From positions 216,686-280,685 of the forward strand of contig KN834753.1 of the NCBI GenBank assembly GCA_000827265.1: 64,000 nt of DNA. Reading direction: 5' to 3'. Shown one piece after another: positions 62,959 to 64,000 of this stretch. The DNA comes from Collybiopsis luxurians FD-317 M1 (taxonomy: Eukaryota; Basidiomycota; Agaricomycetes; Agaricales; Omphalotaceae). Every line of letters begins with the position of its first letter. Position 1 is the stretch's first letter. The notes beneath the pieces are model-generated. The model saw only the letters and a program-made list of their open reading frames with translations, searched no databases and was not told the origin of the DNA. The translations under genes and the position numbers were made by a program.

Positions 62959-64000
62959 ATGTTCAAGAAAAGAACTCGACCTCAACCTAGGACTCGCGAA
63001 GCTTCACCCGAGCTCGAGCCAACTGTAGACTTAACTGAACAGCAAGAGGAAGAAGAAGAAGACAAGCTTCCGTCAGTTCAATCCAACGTATACTTTCTTG
63101 ACCCTATTCTTATGTCTCCCACTAACAGACTAGCAGACCTTCTCGAATTACGAAAACTGAAAAAATTGCGACAAGGAATTGACTCGACAAAGTTGAGCAA
63201 GGGTGACGCAAAGAAGAAGCGAAAACGGACTCGAGAAGAAGAGGAAGAACTTAAAGGCGGTTTGAGAAAAGGTGCTACCGTGGACGAAGACGAGTAAGTG
63301 ACTACCGACTATTCATTGACTGGACGCTTACCGCTCCCAAGGGAGGAAGACAAGGAAGCTAAGGCAAGGAGAGTCGTTAGAACAAATAACTTTACTCAAC
63401 AAACCAATGCGCTCGATGTGGACAAGCATATGTACCCTCGAAACAACTCTTAGTTGTTCTTCTGCTGAAGATTTCTCTCAGGATGGCCTACATAGAGGAA
63501 AACCTCCAGATACGCTCAAGACCTCGGGATGAAGCCGAGAAGAAACCTCTGGATCCTCAAGAGGCCTTGTATCAAGTTCCCGATCGTTGGAAGGTAGAAC
63601 AAAAGAAGGCCACGACGGCGGACGAAGGTAGTGTTACGAATAGTATGACAATGCTGACTGCTATACCTGAAGTTGATCTGGGGATGGAGTACGTCTTGTT
63701 GGACTTGCTGGAAGCTGTTGCTGAAGCCTTTTTCTTCAGCGCTCGCCTCAAGAACATTGAGGAGACCGAGAAAGCCAAACGAGTAGTAGCCGAAGAACGT
63801 CAGGAAAGGAAAAAGTCGAGCAACGATGAAGCGCATTTGGTTGCCTCCCGTTGTGAGTCGTTCTTTTCTCTTAATTGATCACAACACTAACTCTTATCCA
63901 TAGTCTACCAACCTAACTTGAAAATGAAGAGTGATGCCGATATCATACGGGATGCAAAGTTGGAAGCAATGGGTCTTCCTCCTCAAGAGGACCAGCCTCG
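62959..64000 (+). CDS. TLS1: TLS1/C9orf78 family protein, 5' part (cut by the window end)
   Basis: Starts MFKKRTRPQPRTREAS. Visible family blocks: an ELRKLKKLRQGIDSTKLSKG stretch, NNFTQQTNALDVDKHMMAYI joined across an intron (about 63427-63481), PQEALYQVPDRW, and LTAIPEVDLGMDARLKNIEE joined across a 56-nt intron (about 63690-63745). These match the HCA59/C9orf78 family, whose fission-yeast member Tls1 is a spliceosome-associated factor needed for correct splicing of telomere-related transcripts. The last visible residues (NLKMKSDADIIRDAKLEAMG) run into the window end, so the C-terminus is missing. Confidence 0.88.

Overview
The window is nuclear DNA from a filamentous basidiomycete fungus, most likely a mushroom-forming Agaricomycete. 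The evidence is the many short introns (about 45-80 nt, GT..AG with CTAAC/CTGAC-like branch sites), a basidiomycete-style F-box/leucine-rich protein, an Mdm34 ERMES subunit, an Alr1-type CorA transporter, a quelling-type RNA-dependent RNA polymerase and a Crinkler/RHS-like protein. No prokaryotic operon signals are present.

The first 42 kb are ordinary euchromatin with conserved single-copy genes: the 3' part of OPI1 (1-1197, +), CLPTM1 (1861-4741, -), a 14-3-3 protein (5715-6658, +), the GPI inositol-deacylase BST1/PGAP1 (7008-10275, +), a KDM5/JARID1 histone H3K4 demethylase (11101-17551, +), the ubiquitin-S27a fusion (17859-18573, -), a secreted sedolisin peptidase (20000-22439, +), MDM34 (22625-24917, +), a Virilizer-like m6A-writer subunit (25296-29221, -), an intron-containing tRNA-Arg(UCU) (31011-31117, +), a CorA/Alr1 magnesium transporter (31769-34393, -), an F-box protein with a decayed relative beside it (34485-36098 and about 36495-37200, +) and a Uds1-type coiled-coil septation protein (38900-41800, -).

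From about 41.8 to 58.2 kb the window changes character. It holds a tandem array of a small, lineage-specific C2H2 zinc-finger gene family. Two copies look intact (42570-43326 and 47548-48353), two are recognisable pseudogenes of the same type (about 50033-50910 and 51990-53480), and three are older, more decayed copies of a second type (about 44480-45220, 49190-49930, 57225-57940). The copies share upstream and downstream flanks, so whole segments were duplicated; one unit even carries a broken copy of the 5' end of the neighbouring Uds1-type gene. The array has been invaded by a 613-bp hAT-like element (18-bp inverted ends, 8-bp target duplication), a 255-bp mariner-like MITE (26-bp perfect inverted ends, TA duplication), and a 667-bp LTR-like insertion that splits one zinc-finger copy. 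A Crinkler/RHS-like NTPase-nuclease gene (54727-56476) sits between two direct repeats that belong to the array.

The last 6 kb return to conserved genes: an RNA-dependent RNA polymerase (58302-62814, -) and, divergently, the 5' part of TLS1/C9orf78 (62959 to the window end, +). No shared pathway joins the conserved genes. The array is the unusual part: a rapidly turning-over zinc-finger family, transposon debris and an effector-like gene next to an RNAi polymerase.
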